A DNA stretch of 64,000 bases. Source: Rhodobacteraceae bacterium LNNU 3342. Lineage in GTDB: Bacteria > Pseudomonadota > Alphaproteobacteria > Rhodobacterales > Rhodobacteraceae. Positions 43,307 to 52,858 of the stretch are shown one piece after another; position 1 is the stretch's first letter; every line of letters begins with the position of its first letter. The position numbers and the translations under genes were made by a program. A model generated the notes under the pieces. The model saw only the letters and a list, made by a program, of their open reading frames with translations, searched no databases and was not told where the DNA came from. The DNA is taken from positions 62,001 to 126,000 of the forward strand of contig VUAW01000002.1 in assembly GCA_008711135.1 (NCBI GenBank). Direction: 5' to 3'.

Positions 43307-45090
43307 TGTTGCAGGGATTTACGGCAAGCACCCGCCCGGAACAGGGTCCGCCGCGGCTGGCCGCGCTGCGCGAAGTCATGGCGCAAGAGGGGCTTGCCGG
43401 ATTTCTTGTGCCTCGGGCGGACGCGCATCAGGGCGAATACGTCGCGCCACGGGATGAAAGGCTGTCCTGGCTTACGGGCTTTACCGGATCGGCGGGCTTC
43501 TGCATCGCGCTGATGGACCGCGCGGGTGTCTTCATTGACGGGCGCTATCGGCTTCAGGTGCGGGCACAGACGGATACTGACGTCTTTACCCCAGTTCCCT
43601 GGCCTGAAACCAAGCCCGCCGACTGGCTGCGTAGCTCGCTGAACGAAGGGATCATCGGCTTTGACCCCTGGCTGCATACGGCCGAGGAAATCGCCCGGCT
43701 GGAGGACGGCTTGGCGGGAAGCGGCATCGCCCTGCGCCGGGTCGAGAACCTGATAGACCGCATCTGGGCGGACCAGCCGCCCCCGCCCCAAGGCAAGGTT
43801 TCGGTTCATCCCGTCGAACTGGCGGGCGAAACCAGCGCCGCCAAGCGCGAACGTCTGGCCCAGGTGCTGCGTGAGGCAGGGCAAGGTGCCGCCGTCATCA
43901 CCTTGCCCGATAGCCTCTGTTGGCTGCTGAACATCCGTGGGCAGGACGTGGCGCGGAACCCGGTGGTGCACGGCTTTGCGATCCTGCATGACGATGCGCG
44001 GCTCTCGCTTTTCATTGACGAAGGCAAGCTGGACGCCGACGTGCGCGCACATCTGGGCGACGTGGACATCTTCCCAGCGGGCACCTTTGGCCAAGCGCTG
44101 CAGGCGCTGCCGGGGCCGGTGCGGGTGGATCGGGCGACGGCGCCGCTCTGGGTGGCGGATCAGTTGTCGTCAGACGCTGTCTGGGGCGCCGATCCCTGCA
44201 TCCTGCCCAAGGCCCGCAAGAATGCCGCAGAACTGGAGGGCAGCCGCGCCGCCCATCTTCACGACGGGGTGGCGATGGCTGAATTCCTTTGCTGGCTGGA
44301 CGCGCAGCCCGAGGGGCTGACCGAGATCGACGTGGTCAAGGCGCTGGAGGGGTTCCGCACCCGGTCGAACCTGCTGCGTGACATCAGCTTTGAAACCATT
44401 GCCGGGGCCGGGCCGAATGGCGCCATCGTGCATTACCGGGTGACCGAGGGCACCAACCGCCCCCTGCGCGACAACGAACTGCTCCTTGTCGATTCGGGCG
44501 GGCAGTACGCCGATGGCACCACCGACATCACCCGCACCATCGCCCGCGGCACTCCGGGCCAAGAGGAAAAAGCCGCCTTCACCCGCGTGCTGCAGGGGAT
44601 GATCGCCATTTCCCGGGCCCGCTTCCCCAAGGGGCTGGCCGGGCGCGACATCGACGCGCTGGCCCGCTACTCGCTTTGGCTGGTGGGGCAGGATTATGAC
44701 CACGGCACCGGCCATGGCGTTGGCGCCTTCCTGTCGGTGCACGAAGGGCCGCAGCGGATCTCCCGCCTTTCTGACGTGCCGCTGGAACCGGGGATGATCC
44801 TGTCGAACGAGCCTGGCTATTACCGTGAAGGCGCGTTCGGCATCCGGATTGAAAACCTCGTCGTGGTGCAGGACGCCCCTGCCCTGCCCGGCGGCGACGC
44901 CCGCGCGATGCTGGATTTCGAGACACTGACGCTCTGCCCGATCGACACGCGGCTGGTTGTGCCGGACATGCTCTCGTTGGGTGAACGAGCGTGGCTGAAC
45001 GCCTATCACGCCCGCGTCGCAAAGGCGCTTGCGCCGCATCTGGGCGACGCCGCCCGGGACTGGCTGCACCGGGTCACGGCGCCGATCTGA
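43306..45090 (+). CDS. M24 family aminopeptidase P (Xaa-Pro aminopeptidase)
   Basis: A 594-residue cytoplasmic metallopeptidase that removes residues in front of proline. Two creatinase-type N-terminal domains (RPEQGPPRLAALREVMAQEGL and a second from about residue 155) precede the pita-bread domain. Metal ligands are seen in LVDSGGQYADGTTDITRT (two Asp), GTGHGVGAFLSVHEGP (His) and LSNEPGYYREGAFGIRIEN (two Glu). Length matches the three-domain type of eukaryotic and alphaproteobacterial enzymes. Start overlaps the cobT stop. Confidence 0.92.
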   Translation: MLQGFTASTRPEQGPPRLAALREVMAQEGLAGFLVPRADAHQGEYVAPRDERLSWLTGFTGSAGFCIALMDRAGVFIDGRYRLQVRAQTDTDVFTPVPWPETKPADWLRSSLNEGIIGFDPWLHTAEEIARLEDGLAGSGIALRRVENLIDRIWADQPPPPQGKVSVHPVELAGETSAAKRERLAQVLREAGQGAAVITLPDSLCWLLNIRGQDVARNPVVHGFAILHDDARLSLFIDEGKLDADVRAHLGDVDIFPAGTFGQALQALPGPVRVDRATAPLWVADQLSSDAVWGADPCILPKARKNAAELEGSRAAHLHDGVAMAEFLCWLDAQPEGLTEIDVVKALEGFRTRSNLLRDISFETIAGAGPNGAIVHYRVTEGTNRPLRDNELLLVDSGGQYADGTTDITRTIARGTPGQEEKAAFTRVLQGMIAISRARFPKGLAGRDIDALARYSLWLVGQDYDHGTGHGVGAFLSVHEGPQRISRLSDVPLEPGMILSNEPGYYREGAFGIRIENLVVVQDAPALPGGDARAMLDFETLTLCPIDTRLVVPDMLSLGERAWLNAYHARVAKALAPHLGDAARDWLHRVTAPI

Positions 45091-45165
45091 TTTCTACTTT
45101 TGGCTGACATGCCTTTGTCACTTGCCCGTCGTTAAGATGGCGCACAACCACATGAGAGGAAGATG

Positions 45166-45507
45166 ATGTCCGAGAACCTGTCGATCCAGAAGGCCGAAGG
45201 GATTTGGGTCGTTCGCGCTGGCGGCGCCGTCATCGCCGAAACCTCGGCAGCGCTTGAACTGACGGAAGGGAATGCTGCGCCCGTCATCTACTTCCCGCGA
45301 CACGACGTGGCGATGGCTTTTCTTGAGCGGACGGACAGCCGCACCTCTTGCCCCATCAAGGGCGAGGCAAGTTATTACAGCCTGATCACTAAGAGCACGA
45401 CGATCCCCGACGCCTGCTGGTCCTATGAACAGCCGCGCGAGGCTGCGGCACGGATCGCGGGCTATATCTCGTTCTATCCCGAACGCGTGACGGTCGAGCA
45501 GGTCTGA
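45166..45507 (+). CDS. DUF427 domain protein
   Basis: A 113-residue DUF427 protein. The family's core is visible in VIYFPRHDVAMAFLERTDSRTSCPIKGEASYYSL and PDACWSYEQPREAAARIAGYISFYPERV, with conserved Cys, Lys and Tyr. ATG 45166 has AGAGGA five bases upstream; the in-frame ATG at 45163 is only two bases from it. No function is known for the family. It stands alone between the peptidase and the flavin dehydrogenase. Confidence 0.85.
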   Translation: MSENLSIQKAEGIWVVRAGGAVIAETSAALELTEGNAAPVIYFPRHDVAMAFLERTDSRTSCPIKGEASYYSLITKSTTIPDACWSYEQPREAAARIAGYISFYPERVTVEQV

Positions 45508-45595
45508 CCTTCCGGCAAAAGCGTATCGTACCTCTGGACGGGCTTTCCCCGCGCCGGCACTTGCCCTAGTGTGCCGCGAAAAACCAGAGGCAAGA

Positions 45596-46966
45596 ATGAC
45601 TCTCTCTCAGGCGCTGTCCGAGCTTTCGGCATTGCTGGGTGACCGGCTGTCCCGGTCGCCATCCGACCTTGCGCTTCACGGCGCGAACGAGGCGCATTTT
45701 GCGCCCACGCCCCCCGATGCGGTGGCCTATCCGGCCACAACCGCCGAGGTGGCGGAGATCATGCGCATCTGCGCCCGCAACGGCTGCCCGGTAACGCCTT
45801 GGGGCACCGGCACCTCGTTGGAAGGGCACGCCCTGCCGATCCGCGGCGGGCTGACCGTGGACTTTAGCCGCATGAACCGCGTGTTGGAGGTTCGGGCCGA
45901 AGACATGGTTGCCGTGGTGCAACCCGGCGTGACGCGAGAGGCGCTGAACACCGAACTTCGTGCCACCGGCCTGTTCTTCCCCGTCGATCCCGGCGCGAAT
46001 GCAAGCCTGGGCGGCATGGCATCCACCCGCGCCAGCGGCACGACCGCGGTGCGCTATGGCACGATGCGGGACAATGTCCTTGCGCTTGAGGTGGTGCTGG
46101 CGGATGGGCGGGTGATCCGCACTGGAACGGCGGCGCCCAAATCCTCGGCCGGGTACGATCTGACCGGATTGTTCGTGGGGGCCGAGGGGACGCTGGGCCT
46201 GATCACGGAACTTACCCTGCGCCTTCAGGGCCAGCCGGAGGCCGTGGCCGCCGCCGTATGCGCCTTTCCCGACATGACGAGCGCCGTGGAAACGGTCATC
46301 ACTACGATCCAGTCGGGCCTGCCCATGGCGCGGATCGAGTTCCTGGACACCGCCACCGCCGCTGCCGTGAACGCCCACAGCCAAGCGGGCCTGCCCGAAC
46401 AGCCGCATCTGCTGGTCGAGTTTCATGGCTCCGACGCCGCCGTGGCCGAGCAGAGTGAACGCTTCGGCGCGATCGTGGCGGACGCCGGCGGTGAAGGCTT
46501 CCGCTGGGCCACGCGCCCTGAAGAGCGGAACGCGCTGTGGAAGATGCGACACAACGCCTATTACGCCTGCCTTGCGCTGCGCCCGGGCGCCCGCGCCGTG
46601 ATCACCGATGTCTGCGTTCCGATCTCTCGCTTGGCCGAAGCGGTCGAGGAAACCGCCGCCGATATCGCGGCAAGCGGCATTCCGGGCCCGATCCTTGGCC
46701 ATGTTGGCGACGGCAATTTCCACGCACTTCTTCTGGCCTCACCCGATGATGCCGCGGAAATGGCCGAGGCCGCACGTCTGGCCAAGCGTATGGCCGAGCG
46801 GGCGCTTCGGCTGGGCGGAACCGTGACGGGCGAACATGGCATCGGGATGGGAAAGCTCGGCTACATGGAGGCCGAACACGGCGCGGCATGGGACGTGATG
46901 GGGACCCTGAAGGCAGCGCTTGATCCGCAGAACCTGCTGAACCCCGGCAAACTGGTGCGGCAATGA
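45596..46966 (+). CDS. FAD-linked oxidoreductase, D-lactate dehydrogenase (cytochrome)/GlcD family
   Basis: A 456-residue flavoenzyme. The PCMH-type FAD domain has CPVTPWGTGTSLEGHALP and the pyrophosphate loop DPGANASLGGMASTRASG. The C-terminal substrate domain has the catalytic GHVGDGNFHALL, TGEHGIGMGKLGYM and the end DPQNLLNPGKLV. Members oxidise D-lactate, glycolate or related 2-hydroxy acids and pass electrons to cytochrome c or quinone. The exact substrate is not visible. CAGAGGCAAGA precedes ATG 45596. Its stop overlaps the next gene's ATG (ATGA). Confidence 0.88.
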   Translation: MTLSQALSELSALLGDRLSRSPSDLALHGANEAHFAPTPPDAVAYPATTAEVAEIMRICARNGCPVTPWGTGTSLEGHALPIRGGLTVDFSRMNRVLEVRAEDMVAVVQPGVTREALNTELRATGLFFPVDPGANASLGGMASTRASGTTAVRYGTMRDNVLALEVVLADGRVIRTGTAAPKSSAGYDLTGLFVGAEGTLGLITELTLRLQGQPEAVAAAVCAFPDMTSAVETVITTIQSGLPMARIEFLDTATAAAVNAHSQAGLPEQPHLLVEFHGSDAAVAEQSERFGAIVADAGGEGFRWATRPEERNALWKMRHNAYYACLALRPGARAVITDVCVPISRLAEAVEETAADIAASGIPGPILGHVGDGNFHALLLASPDDAAEMAEAARLAKRMAERALRLGGTVTGEHGIGMGKLGYMEAEHGAAWDVMGTLKAALDPQNLLNPGKLVRQ

Positions 46967-47358
46967 TCCTTCCCGCCACGCCTGAAAGCTTTGCCAAGGC
47001 GTTTTCCGACGCCTTCACCACCCGCGACGCGCCGCGGATGGCCGCCCTGTTCGCGCCCGAGGCCGATTTCATCACCCCCGAGCACGGATGGTGGGAAGGA
47101 CAGAAAGCCATCACCGAGGGGCATCTGCAGGGGTTTTCCGGGGTCTGGCGCAAAGCCCGGCTGGTCACCGGCAAGGGCCGTGCGCGTGAACTTGCGCCGG
47201 GGCTGGTGCAGGTCTGGCAGCGCTACATTCTGTCGGGGCTGCTCCGCGCCGACGGGTCAGAGGCGCCGCGCCGCGCGGTCATCTATGGCTTTGTGCTGCG
47301 CAAGACCAAGAACGGCTGGCAGGCGGTTTCCGCCCAGGCCGTTCACGGGGTGGACTAG
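46963..47358 (+). CDS. SnoaL/DUF4440-like protein
   Basis: A 131-residue protein of the NTF2-like superfamily (SgcJ/EcaC or DUF4440 type): FAKAFSDAFTTRDAPRMAALFAPEADFITPEHGWWEGQKAI is the usual cone-shaped fold opening, and VIYGFVLRKTKNGWQAVSAQAV is the closing strand pair. Members are small hydrolases, isomerases or ligand binders. ATGA overlap with the dehydrogenase gene suggests a joint role, perhaps acting on the same metabolite. Its TAG shares CTAG with the convergent recN stop. Confidence 0.75.
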   Translation: MILPATPESFAKAFSDAFTTRDAPRMAALFAPEADFITPEHGWWEGQKAITEGHLQGFSGVWRKARLVTGKGRARELAPGLVQVWQRYILSGLLRADGSEAPRRAVIYGFVLRKTKNGWQAVSAQAVHGVD

Positions 47359-48998
47359 GCGCGCAGCAGGGCGCGCGCCGCCTCCCGTGCCGCATCGGTA
47401 ATCCTGTCGCCCGCAACCATGCGGGCGATCTCATCCACCCTTTCTTCCGGCGAAAGCGGCACGACGGTCGATGTGGTCATCCCATCCGTCACCCGCTTCT
47501 CCACCCGCCAGTGATGCGCCCCCAGCGCCGCCACCTGCGGCGAATGGGTAACCACAAGCACCTGTGCATCGCCTGACAGCGCTTGAAGCCTGCGCCCCAC
47601 GGCATCGGCGGTGGCCCCCCCAACACCCCGGTCGATTTCGTCAAAGATCATGGTCAGGCCGCTGCTGTCCCGGGTCAGACAGACCTTGAGCGCCAGCAGG
47701 AAGCGCGACAGCTCCCCTCCCGAAGCGATCTTGTTCAACGGCCCCGCCGGCGCGCCTGGGTTCGTTGCGACGGTGAAAGCCACGGCATCCACCCCTTCCG
47801 GCCCCGGTTCGGCGGCGGCGACCTCGGTGGTGAAGACAGCCCGTTCCATCTTCAGCGGCGCCAGTTCGGCCGCCATCGCCTGATCAAGCCGCTTGGCCGC
47901 CGCGCGACGGGTTTCGGTCAGGGCGGCGGCGGCGGCGTCATAGGCCGCCTGCGCCTGCGCCAGCCGGTCCCTCAGCACGCCGATCTGCCGTTCGCCCCCA
48001 TCCAGCGCGGCAAGCCGCTGGCGCAGGTTATTGGCATAGGTACCAAGCTCGTCCGGCAGCACCCCGTGTTTCCGCGCAAGGCCCCGGATCGCGAACAGGC
48101 GCTCCTCGACCTCTTCCAGCTCAACGGGATTGAAATCCAGCGCCTCGAGGCATTGTTCCACGCCCTGCTGGGCCTCTCCCAACTCGATGAACACGCGGTT
48201 CAGCGCCGCGAGCGCCCTTTCCAGCGTGCCTTCGGCACGATCGGCGGCGCCCTCGAGCCAACGCATCGCGTCGCCCAGAAGCCCCTCGGCACCCTCCAGC
48301 CCCATCACGTTCAGCGCCCGGGCCACGTCATCGCGAATCCGCTCCGCCCCCTGCATGGCGCGGCGGCGGGCATCAAGCACCGCCTCCTCGCCCGGCTGGG
48401 GGTCCAGCTTGTCAAGTTCGGCAACCGCGTGGCGCAGGAAATCCTCTTCCTCACGCACGGCGGCTAGGGCAGCCTCGGCCCCTGCAAGTTCCTTGCGCGC
48501 TGCGCCAAGCGCGTTCCATGCGCCGCGAACAGGCTGAAGGTCGATCCCGGCAAAGGCATCCAGCATCTGCCGGTGGCCGCGCGGGTTCAGAAGGCCGCGG
48601 TCGTCATGCTGCCCATGCAGTTCCACCAGCACATCCGAGAGCGCCCGCAGAACGTCGCCGCTTGTGCGGCGGTCGTTGACCCAGCCGGTCTTGCGGCCGT
48701 CGGCGGTGTTGACGCGGCGCAGGATCAGCTCGTCATCCTCGGGCAGGCCCGCCTCGCGCAGGATCTCGCGGGCCGCGTGGCCGGGGGGCAGGTCGAACCA
48801 CGCCACGACCTCTCCCTGTGCGGCGCCGCTGCGGACCAGTTCGGCCCGCCCTCGCCAGCCCAGCACGAAGCCAAGCGCATCCAGCAGGATCGACTTCCCC
48901 GCTCCGGTTTCCCCGGTCAGCACGTTGAGACCCGGCTGGAAGGTAAGTTCCAGCCGGTCGATGATCAGCATGTCGCGTATTTCAAGACCCCGCAGCAT
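47355..48998 (-). CDS. recN: DNA repair protein RecN
   Basis: A 547-residue SMC-like ATPase used in double-strand break repair. Walker A is TGETGAGKSILLDAL, two coiled-coil arms fill the centre (about 150-370), and the C-terminal head has SGGELSRFLLALKVCL and Walker B LTMIFDEIDRGVGGATADAVG. It is the last gene of the minus-strand division/envelope cluster, 12 bp after bamD ends. Confidence 0.96.
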   Translation of the reverse strand: MLRGLEIRDMLIIDRLELTFQPGLNVLTGETGAGKSILLDALGFVLGWRGRAELVRSGAAQGEVVAWFDLPPGHAAREILREAGLPEDDELILRRVNTADGRKTGWVNDRRTSGDVLRALSDVLVELHGQHDDRGLLNPRGHRQMLDAFAGIDLQPVRGAWNALGAARKELAGAEAALAAVREEEDFLRHAVAELDKLDPQPGEEAVLDARRRAMQGAERIRDDVARALNVMGLEGAEGLLGDAMRWLEGAADRAEGTLERALAALNRVFIELGEAQQGVEQCLEALDFNPVELEEVEERLFAIRGLARKHGVLPDELGTYANNLRQRLAALDGGERQIGVLRDRLAQAQAAYDAAAAALTETRRAAAKRLDQAMAAELAPLKMERAVFTTEVAAAEPGPEGVDAVAFTVATNPGAPAGPLNKIASGGELSRFLLALKVCLTRDSSGLTMIFDEIDRGVGGATADAVGRRLQALSGDAQVLVVTHSPQVAALGAHHWRVEKRVTDGMTTSTVVPLSPEERVDEIARMVAGDRITDAAREAARALLRA

Positions 48999-49010
48999 CC
49001 CCGCCCCGGA

Positions 49011-49850
49011 TCAGAGCCACTCGCCCTGGACCGTCCGCCGATAGACCTGCGACAGCCAGCTTTCCCCCTGCGCCTCAGGCTCTAGCCCACGGCCCGTCAG
49101 CAGGGCAAAGCTGTCCTGGTAGAAGGGGTTGGACTGGAAGTTGTGGCCCAGGATCGCCGCGGCGGTCTGCGCCTCTGCGGTCAGGCCAAGGGCTAGGTAA
49201 GCCTCTACCAGCCGATGCAGGGCTTCAGGTGTATGGGTGGTCGTCTGAAAATCCTCAACCACTACGCGGAAGCGGTTGATCGCAGCAGTGTAATGGCCAC
49301 GGCGCAGGTAGTAGCGGCCGATCTCCATCTCCTTGGCGGCAAGATGGTCGAAGGCCAGATCGAACTTCAGCACTGAGGAGCGGGCATAGTCGCTGTCCGG
49401 GTACCGCTCGATCACCGCACGAAGCGCCTGCAGCGCCTGGAACGTCAGGCCTTGGTCGCGCCCGATCGCGTCGATCTGGTCATAGTAGGACAGCGCCAGC
49501 AGGTACTGCGCATAGGGCGCATCCTCATCCGCCGGATAGAAGTCAAGGAACCGCTGAGAGGCCGCGCGGGCCTCTTCATAGTTGCGGTCGCGGTGGTGGG
49601 CATAGGCCTGCATGATCAACGCGCGACGGGCCCAGTCCGAATAGGGATAAAGCCGCTCTACCTCGGCAAAGTAATTGGCCGCGACGCCGGCGCGGGCGCC
49701 GGATTCCAGTTCATGCTCACCGCGCTGATAGATTTCTTCAGCAGTGAAGGTTTCCAGCGGCACGTCACGATTCGAACTGCCACAAGCGGCCAGGCTCGCC
49801 GCCAGCAGAACACCCCCGGCGCTGCGCACCAAAAACCTGCCGAATGCCAT
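49011..49850 (-). CDS. bamD: Outer-membrane assembly lipoprotein BamD
   Basis: A 279-residue lipoprotein of the BAM complex. The signal peptide ends in lipobox SLAACG. Five TPR-like repeats follow, seen in EEIYQRGEHELESGARAGVAANYFAEVERLYPYSDWA, FLDFYPADEDAPYAQYLLALSYYDQI and ALRAVIERYPDSDYARSS. BamD helps BamA fold beta-barrel proteins into the outer membrane. ATG 49850 starts a proper signal peptide; the upstream in-frame start at 49886 would spoil it. It follows lpxC after 110 bp. Confidence 0.95.
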   Translation of the reverse strand: MAFGRFLVRSAGGVLLAASLAACGSSNRDVPLETFTAEEIYQRGEHELESGARAGVAANYFAEVERLYPYSDWARRALIMQAYAHHRDRNYEEARAASQRFLDFYPADEDAPYAQYLLALSYYDQIDAIGRDQGLTFQALQALRAVIERYPDSDYARSSVLKFDLAFDHLAAKEMEIGRYYLRRGHYTAAINRFRVVVEDFQTTTHTPEALHRLVEAYLALGLTAEAQTAAAILGHNFQSNPFYQDSFALLTGRGLEPEAQGESWLSQVYRRTVQGEWL

Positions 49851-49960
49851 GATCCGCCTACCCCATCCATGCCGCGCGGGTTGCACCCGCGCCAGTTGGT
49901 CCTCGTCCTAGCACAGAAAAATCGGGGGCGCAAAACGCCTTTGGCACGATGCCGCGCGGT

Positions 49961-50881
49961 TCAAGCCAGTGCCGGAAGGTCAGCCACGGTCACGCCGACG
50001 CCCGGCAGCTTGCGGCCCGTCACGACGCCGCAATCCACCCAGTCATAGGCCAGCGGCTGTGCGAAAAGCGCCCGAAGCAATGCGTTGGTCATGGCGTGAC
50101 CGGCCCGTTCACCGATGTAGCGGCCCAGAATCGGCCCGCCTGCAAGCGCTAGGTCGCCAAGCGCGTCTAGCATCTTGTGCCGGACCGGCTCATCCGCGAA
50201 CCGTAGCCCGCCCGGCGACAGGACCCGATCACCATCAACCACCACCGCATTTTCCAACGTTCCGCCAAGGGCAAGCCCCCGCGCCCGCATCGCGTCCACA
50301 TCCGCCTGACGGCAGAAGGTCCGGCTGGTCGCCAGTTCGCGTACGAAAGCGCCATTCGCCATGTCGAGCGACTTGGTCTGCCGACCAATGGCCTTGTCGG
50401 CGAAGTCGATGTGGAAGTCGATTTCCAGCGAATCCGCCGGCTCCAGTCGCGCAACGGCCTCACCCTCGCGCACCTCGACCGGCGCGAGGACACGCAGCGC
50501 GCGCAACGGACGATCCAGCACCCGCAGCCCGGCCGGGATCAGCCGCGCGACGAACGGCGCGGCACTGCCATCAAGGATTGGAACTTCCGGGCCGTCGATG
50601 TCGATCATCGCATTATGGATGCCGCAGCCTGCAAGCGCCGCCATGATATGCTCGATGGTGGAAACGCTTGTCCCTTCGGCATTCGCGATCAGAGTGCAAA
50701 GCCGCGACGGCACGACCGCATCCCAGCGTGCGGGCACGACGGGATCGGCATCGGTGACATCATTGCGGCGGAAGCGGATTCCGGTATCGGCCTCGACCGG
50801 CGAAACGGTCATCCGGACAGGCGCGCCCGAATGCAGGCCTGCACCCGTGAATGTAACGCTTGTCTGGATCGTGGTTTGCAC
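49961..50881 (-). CDS. lpxC: UDP-3-O-acyl-N-acetylglucosamine deacetylase
   Basis: A 306-residue zinc enzyme, the committed step of lipid A synthesis. Motifs are VTFTGAGLHSGAPV, TIEHIMAALAGCGI (zinc His), PILDGSAAPFV and RHKMLDALGDLAL (second zinc His, Asp and catalytic residues). I start at GTG 50881 because GGAG lies eight bases upstream and family proteins begin MQTT. An ATG at 50923 lacks a ribosome-binding site. It has its own upstream region after the ftsZ terminator, so it is probably transcribed separately from the division genes. Confidence 0.95.
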   Translation of the reverse strand: MQTTIQTSVTFTGAGLHSGAPVRMTVSPVEADTGIRFRRNDVTDADPVVPARWDAVVPSRLCTLIANAEGTSVSTIEHIMAALAGCGIHNAMIDIDGPEVPILDGSAAPFVARLIPAGLRVLDRPLRALRVLAPVEVREGEAVARLEPADSLEIDFHIDFADKAIGRQTKSLDMANGAFVRELATSRTFCRQADVDAMRARGLALGGTLENAVVVDGDRVLSPGGLRFADEPVRHKMLDALGDLALAGGPILGRYIGERAGHAMTNALLRALFAQPLAYDWVDCGVVTGRKLPGVGVTVADLPALA

Positions 50882-51046
50882 AGCCCTATCTCCGCCATCT
50901 TCTACAACAACACTTTGCTGCATGGCCGAGGTAATGCCGATAACCCTTCCCCACAACTCAATCTTTACTACCAAGATGTAACAAACCCCGGCAGCGGGCG
51001 CATTTCAGCGCAGGCGCATTCAGGACGCGCCGCAAACGATTGGCAC

Positions 51047-51078
51047 AAAAAGGAATAAGGCCGGATCACGCCGGCCTT
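51047..51078 (-). terminator. Intrinsic terminator after ftsZ
   Basis: On the minus strand AAGGCCGG (51078-51071) and CCGGCCTT (51064-51057) pair around a 6-nt loop and are followed by ATTCCTTTTT. It lies 32 bases after the ftsZ stop and should separate the division operon from lpxC. Confidence 0.75.
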
Positions 51079-51110
51079 TCCTTGTCGTGAGCTCACGAAA
51101 TATGAACTGA

Positions 51111-52691
51111 TCAGTTCGCCTGCCGGCGCAGGAATGCCGGGATCTCGATCCGCTCCTGCTCGGGATCGGCCGCCTGCTCTTCCTCGTACTGGTTCACCTG
51201 CGGCTGCTGGCGCACCGGCTGCTGCGGGGCACGCGGCTTCTCCTCGGCATGGCCGGTCATCCGGTTGATGAGCGAGTTGATCCCGAAGCGCGGCTTTTCC
51301 TCAGCCCGAGCGGGCTGCTGCGCCGGGGCCTGACGCGAGGGCACCTTGTTGACGGCAGCCTGAAGGCGCGCCATAGCCTCGGGCGTGGGGGTGCCGGCCT
51401 GCGGGCGCGGCGAGGCAGCCGGACGCGGGGCTACGAATGCCGCAGCGTCCTGATCGGTGCTGAAACCCGGCTGCCGCGGCTGCGGCTGACGGGCCTGAGG
51501 TTGCGGCTGCGGCTGCGGGCGGTAGGCCGGCGGCGGCAGATCGTCAGTCGGCGCGCTGAAGCGGTTTTCATCCTCTTCAGGCCGGTGGTGGAAGGTCGCC
51601 GGCTGCGGCTCTTGGCGCTGCTGGGGTGCCGGACGCGCGGCGGGCGCAGCGGCAGCGGGCTGTTGGGCGGGCTGCAGCGGCTCTGCCAAACGGCGACGCG
51701 GCACCGGAACCTCAGCATTCGCGGGCGCGGCGTCGATACCGGTGGCGACGACGCTCACCCGCATCATGCCTTCCATCGCGGTGTCGAGGGTCGAACCCAC
51801 GATGATGTTGGCGTCCGGATCGACCTCTTCGCGAATCCGGTTCGCAGCCTCGTCCAGTTCGAACAGGGTCAGGTCATAGCCGCCGGTGATGTTGATCAGC
51901 ACGCCCTTGGCACCACGCAGGCTGATTTCGTCCAGCAGCGGGTTGGCAATGGCCTTTTCGGCGGCCTGGATGGCCCGGTTTTCGCCTTCGGCCTCGCCGG
52001 TGCCCATCATGGCCTTGCCCATCTCGTCCATCACTGCGCGGACGTCAGCAAAGTCGAGGTTGATGAGACCCGGCCGCACCATCAGGTCGGTCACGCCCTT
52101 CACGCCTTGGTAAAGCACGTCATCCGCCATGGCGAAGGCTTCGGTGAAGGTGGTCTTTTCGTTCGCAAGACGGAACAGGTTCTGGTTCGGAATGATGATC
52201 AGCGTGTCGACGACCTTCTGCAGCGCCTCGACGCCCTCCTCGGCCTGCCGCATCCGCTTGGAGCCTTCGAACTGGAAGGGCTTCGTCACCACGCCGACGG
52301 TCAGAACGCCAAGTTCCCGCGCGGCCTGCGCGATGATCGGCGCGGCGCCCGTCCCGGTGCCGCCGCCCATCCCCGCCGTGATGAAGCACATATGTGCCCC
52401 GGCCAGGTGATCGACGATCTCTTCAATCGTTTCCTCGGCAGCCGCGGCGCCAACCGAGGGACGTGCCCCCGCGCCCAGCCCTTCAGTAACCTTGATACCA
52501 ATCTGAATTCGCGCCGGCGCATTGGATTGCTGCAGCGCCTGGGCATCCGTGTTGGCAACGACGAACTCCACACCTTCGAGCTGCTGCTCGATCATGTTAT
52601 TCACCGCGTTGCCGCCCGCACCGCCCACGCCGAACACCGTGATCCGCGGCTTGAGCTCTTCCCGCTCGGTCATCATGAGATTCAATGCCAT
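51111..52691 (-). CDS. ftsZ: Cell division protein FtsZ with a long Pro/Gln linker
   Basis: A 526-residue tubulin homologue that forms the Z-ring. The GTP-binding signature [10 protein letters not shown], the N-terminal [16 protein letters not shown] and the synergy loop [12 protein letters not shown] are intact in residues 1-315. From about 320 to 510 the protein is Pro/Gln/Ala-rich and disordered, including an alternating Pro-Gln run. The C-terminal peptide [13 protein letters not shown] would dock FtsA. The linker is much longer than the roughly 50 residues of E. coli. A gap of 167 bp separates it from ftsA; TATAAA within that gap on the minus strand may be part of a dedicated promoter. 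Confidence 0.97.
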   Translation of the reverse strand: MALNLMMTEREELKPRITVFGVGGAGGNAVNNMIEQQLEGVEFVVANTDAQALQQSNAPARIQIGIKVTEGLGAGARPSVGAAAAEETIEEIVDHLAGAHMCFITAGMGGGTGTGAAPIIAQAARELGVLTVGVVTKPFQFEGSKRMRQAEEGVEALQKVVDTLIIIPNQNLFRLANEKTTFTEAFAMADDVLYQGVKGVTDLMVRPGLINLDFADVRAVMDEMGKAMMGTGEAEGENRAIQAAEKAIANPLLDEISLRGAKGVLINITGGYDLTLFELDEAANRIREEVDPDANIIVGSTLDTAMEGMMRVSVVATGIDAAPANAEVPVPRRRLAEPLQPAQQPAAAAPAARPAPQQRQEPQPATFHHRPEEDENRFSAPTDDLPPPAYRPQPQPQPQARQPQPRQPGFSTDQDAAAFVAPRPAASPRPQAGTPTPEAMARLQAAVNKVPSRQAPAQQPARAEEKPRFGINSLINRMTGHAEEKPRAPQQPVRQQPQVNQYEEEQAADPEQERIEIPAFLRRQAN

Positions 52692-52858
52692 CGTATTTCC
52701 GCCTGTTATGTTCGACCTGCGCCGAATTGATACGAGTTTTGGTCGATTTTATAGAGACTGTGGCTTCCGGTCATCACAGAATCGCCCCGGTTCTACAAAA
52801 TCTGGCCTCCTTTTCCCCTGCGCCGGCGGCATTTCGCCGACACGTCATCATGTTGCGC

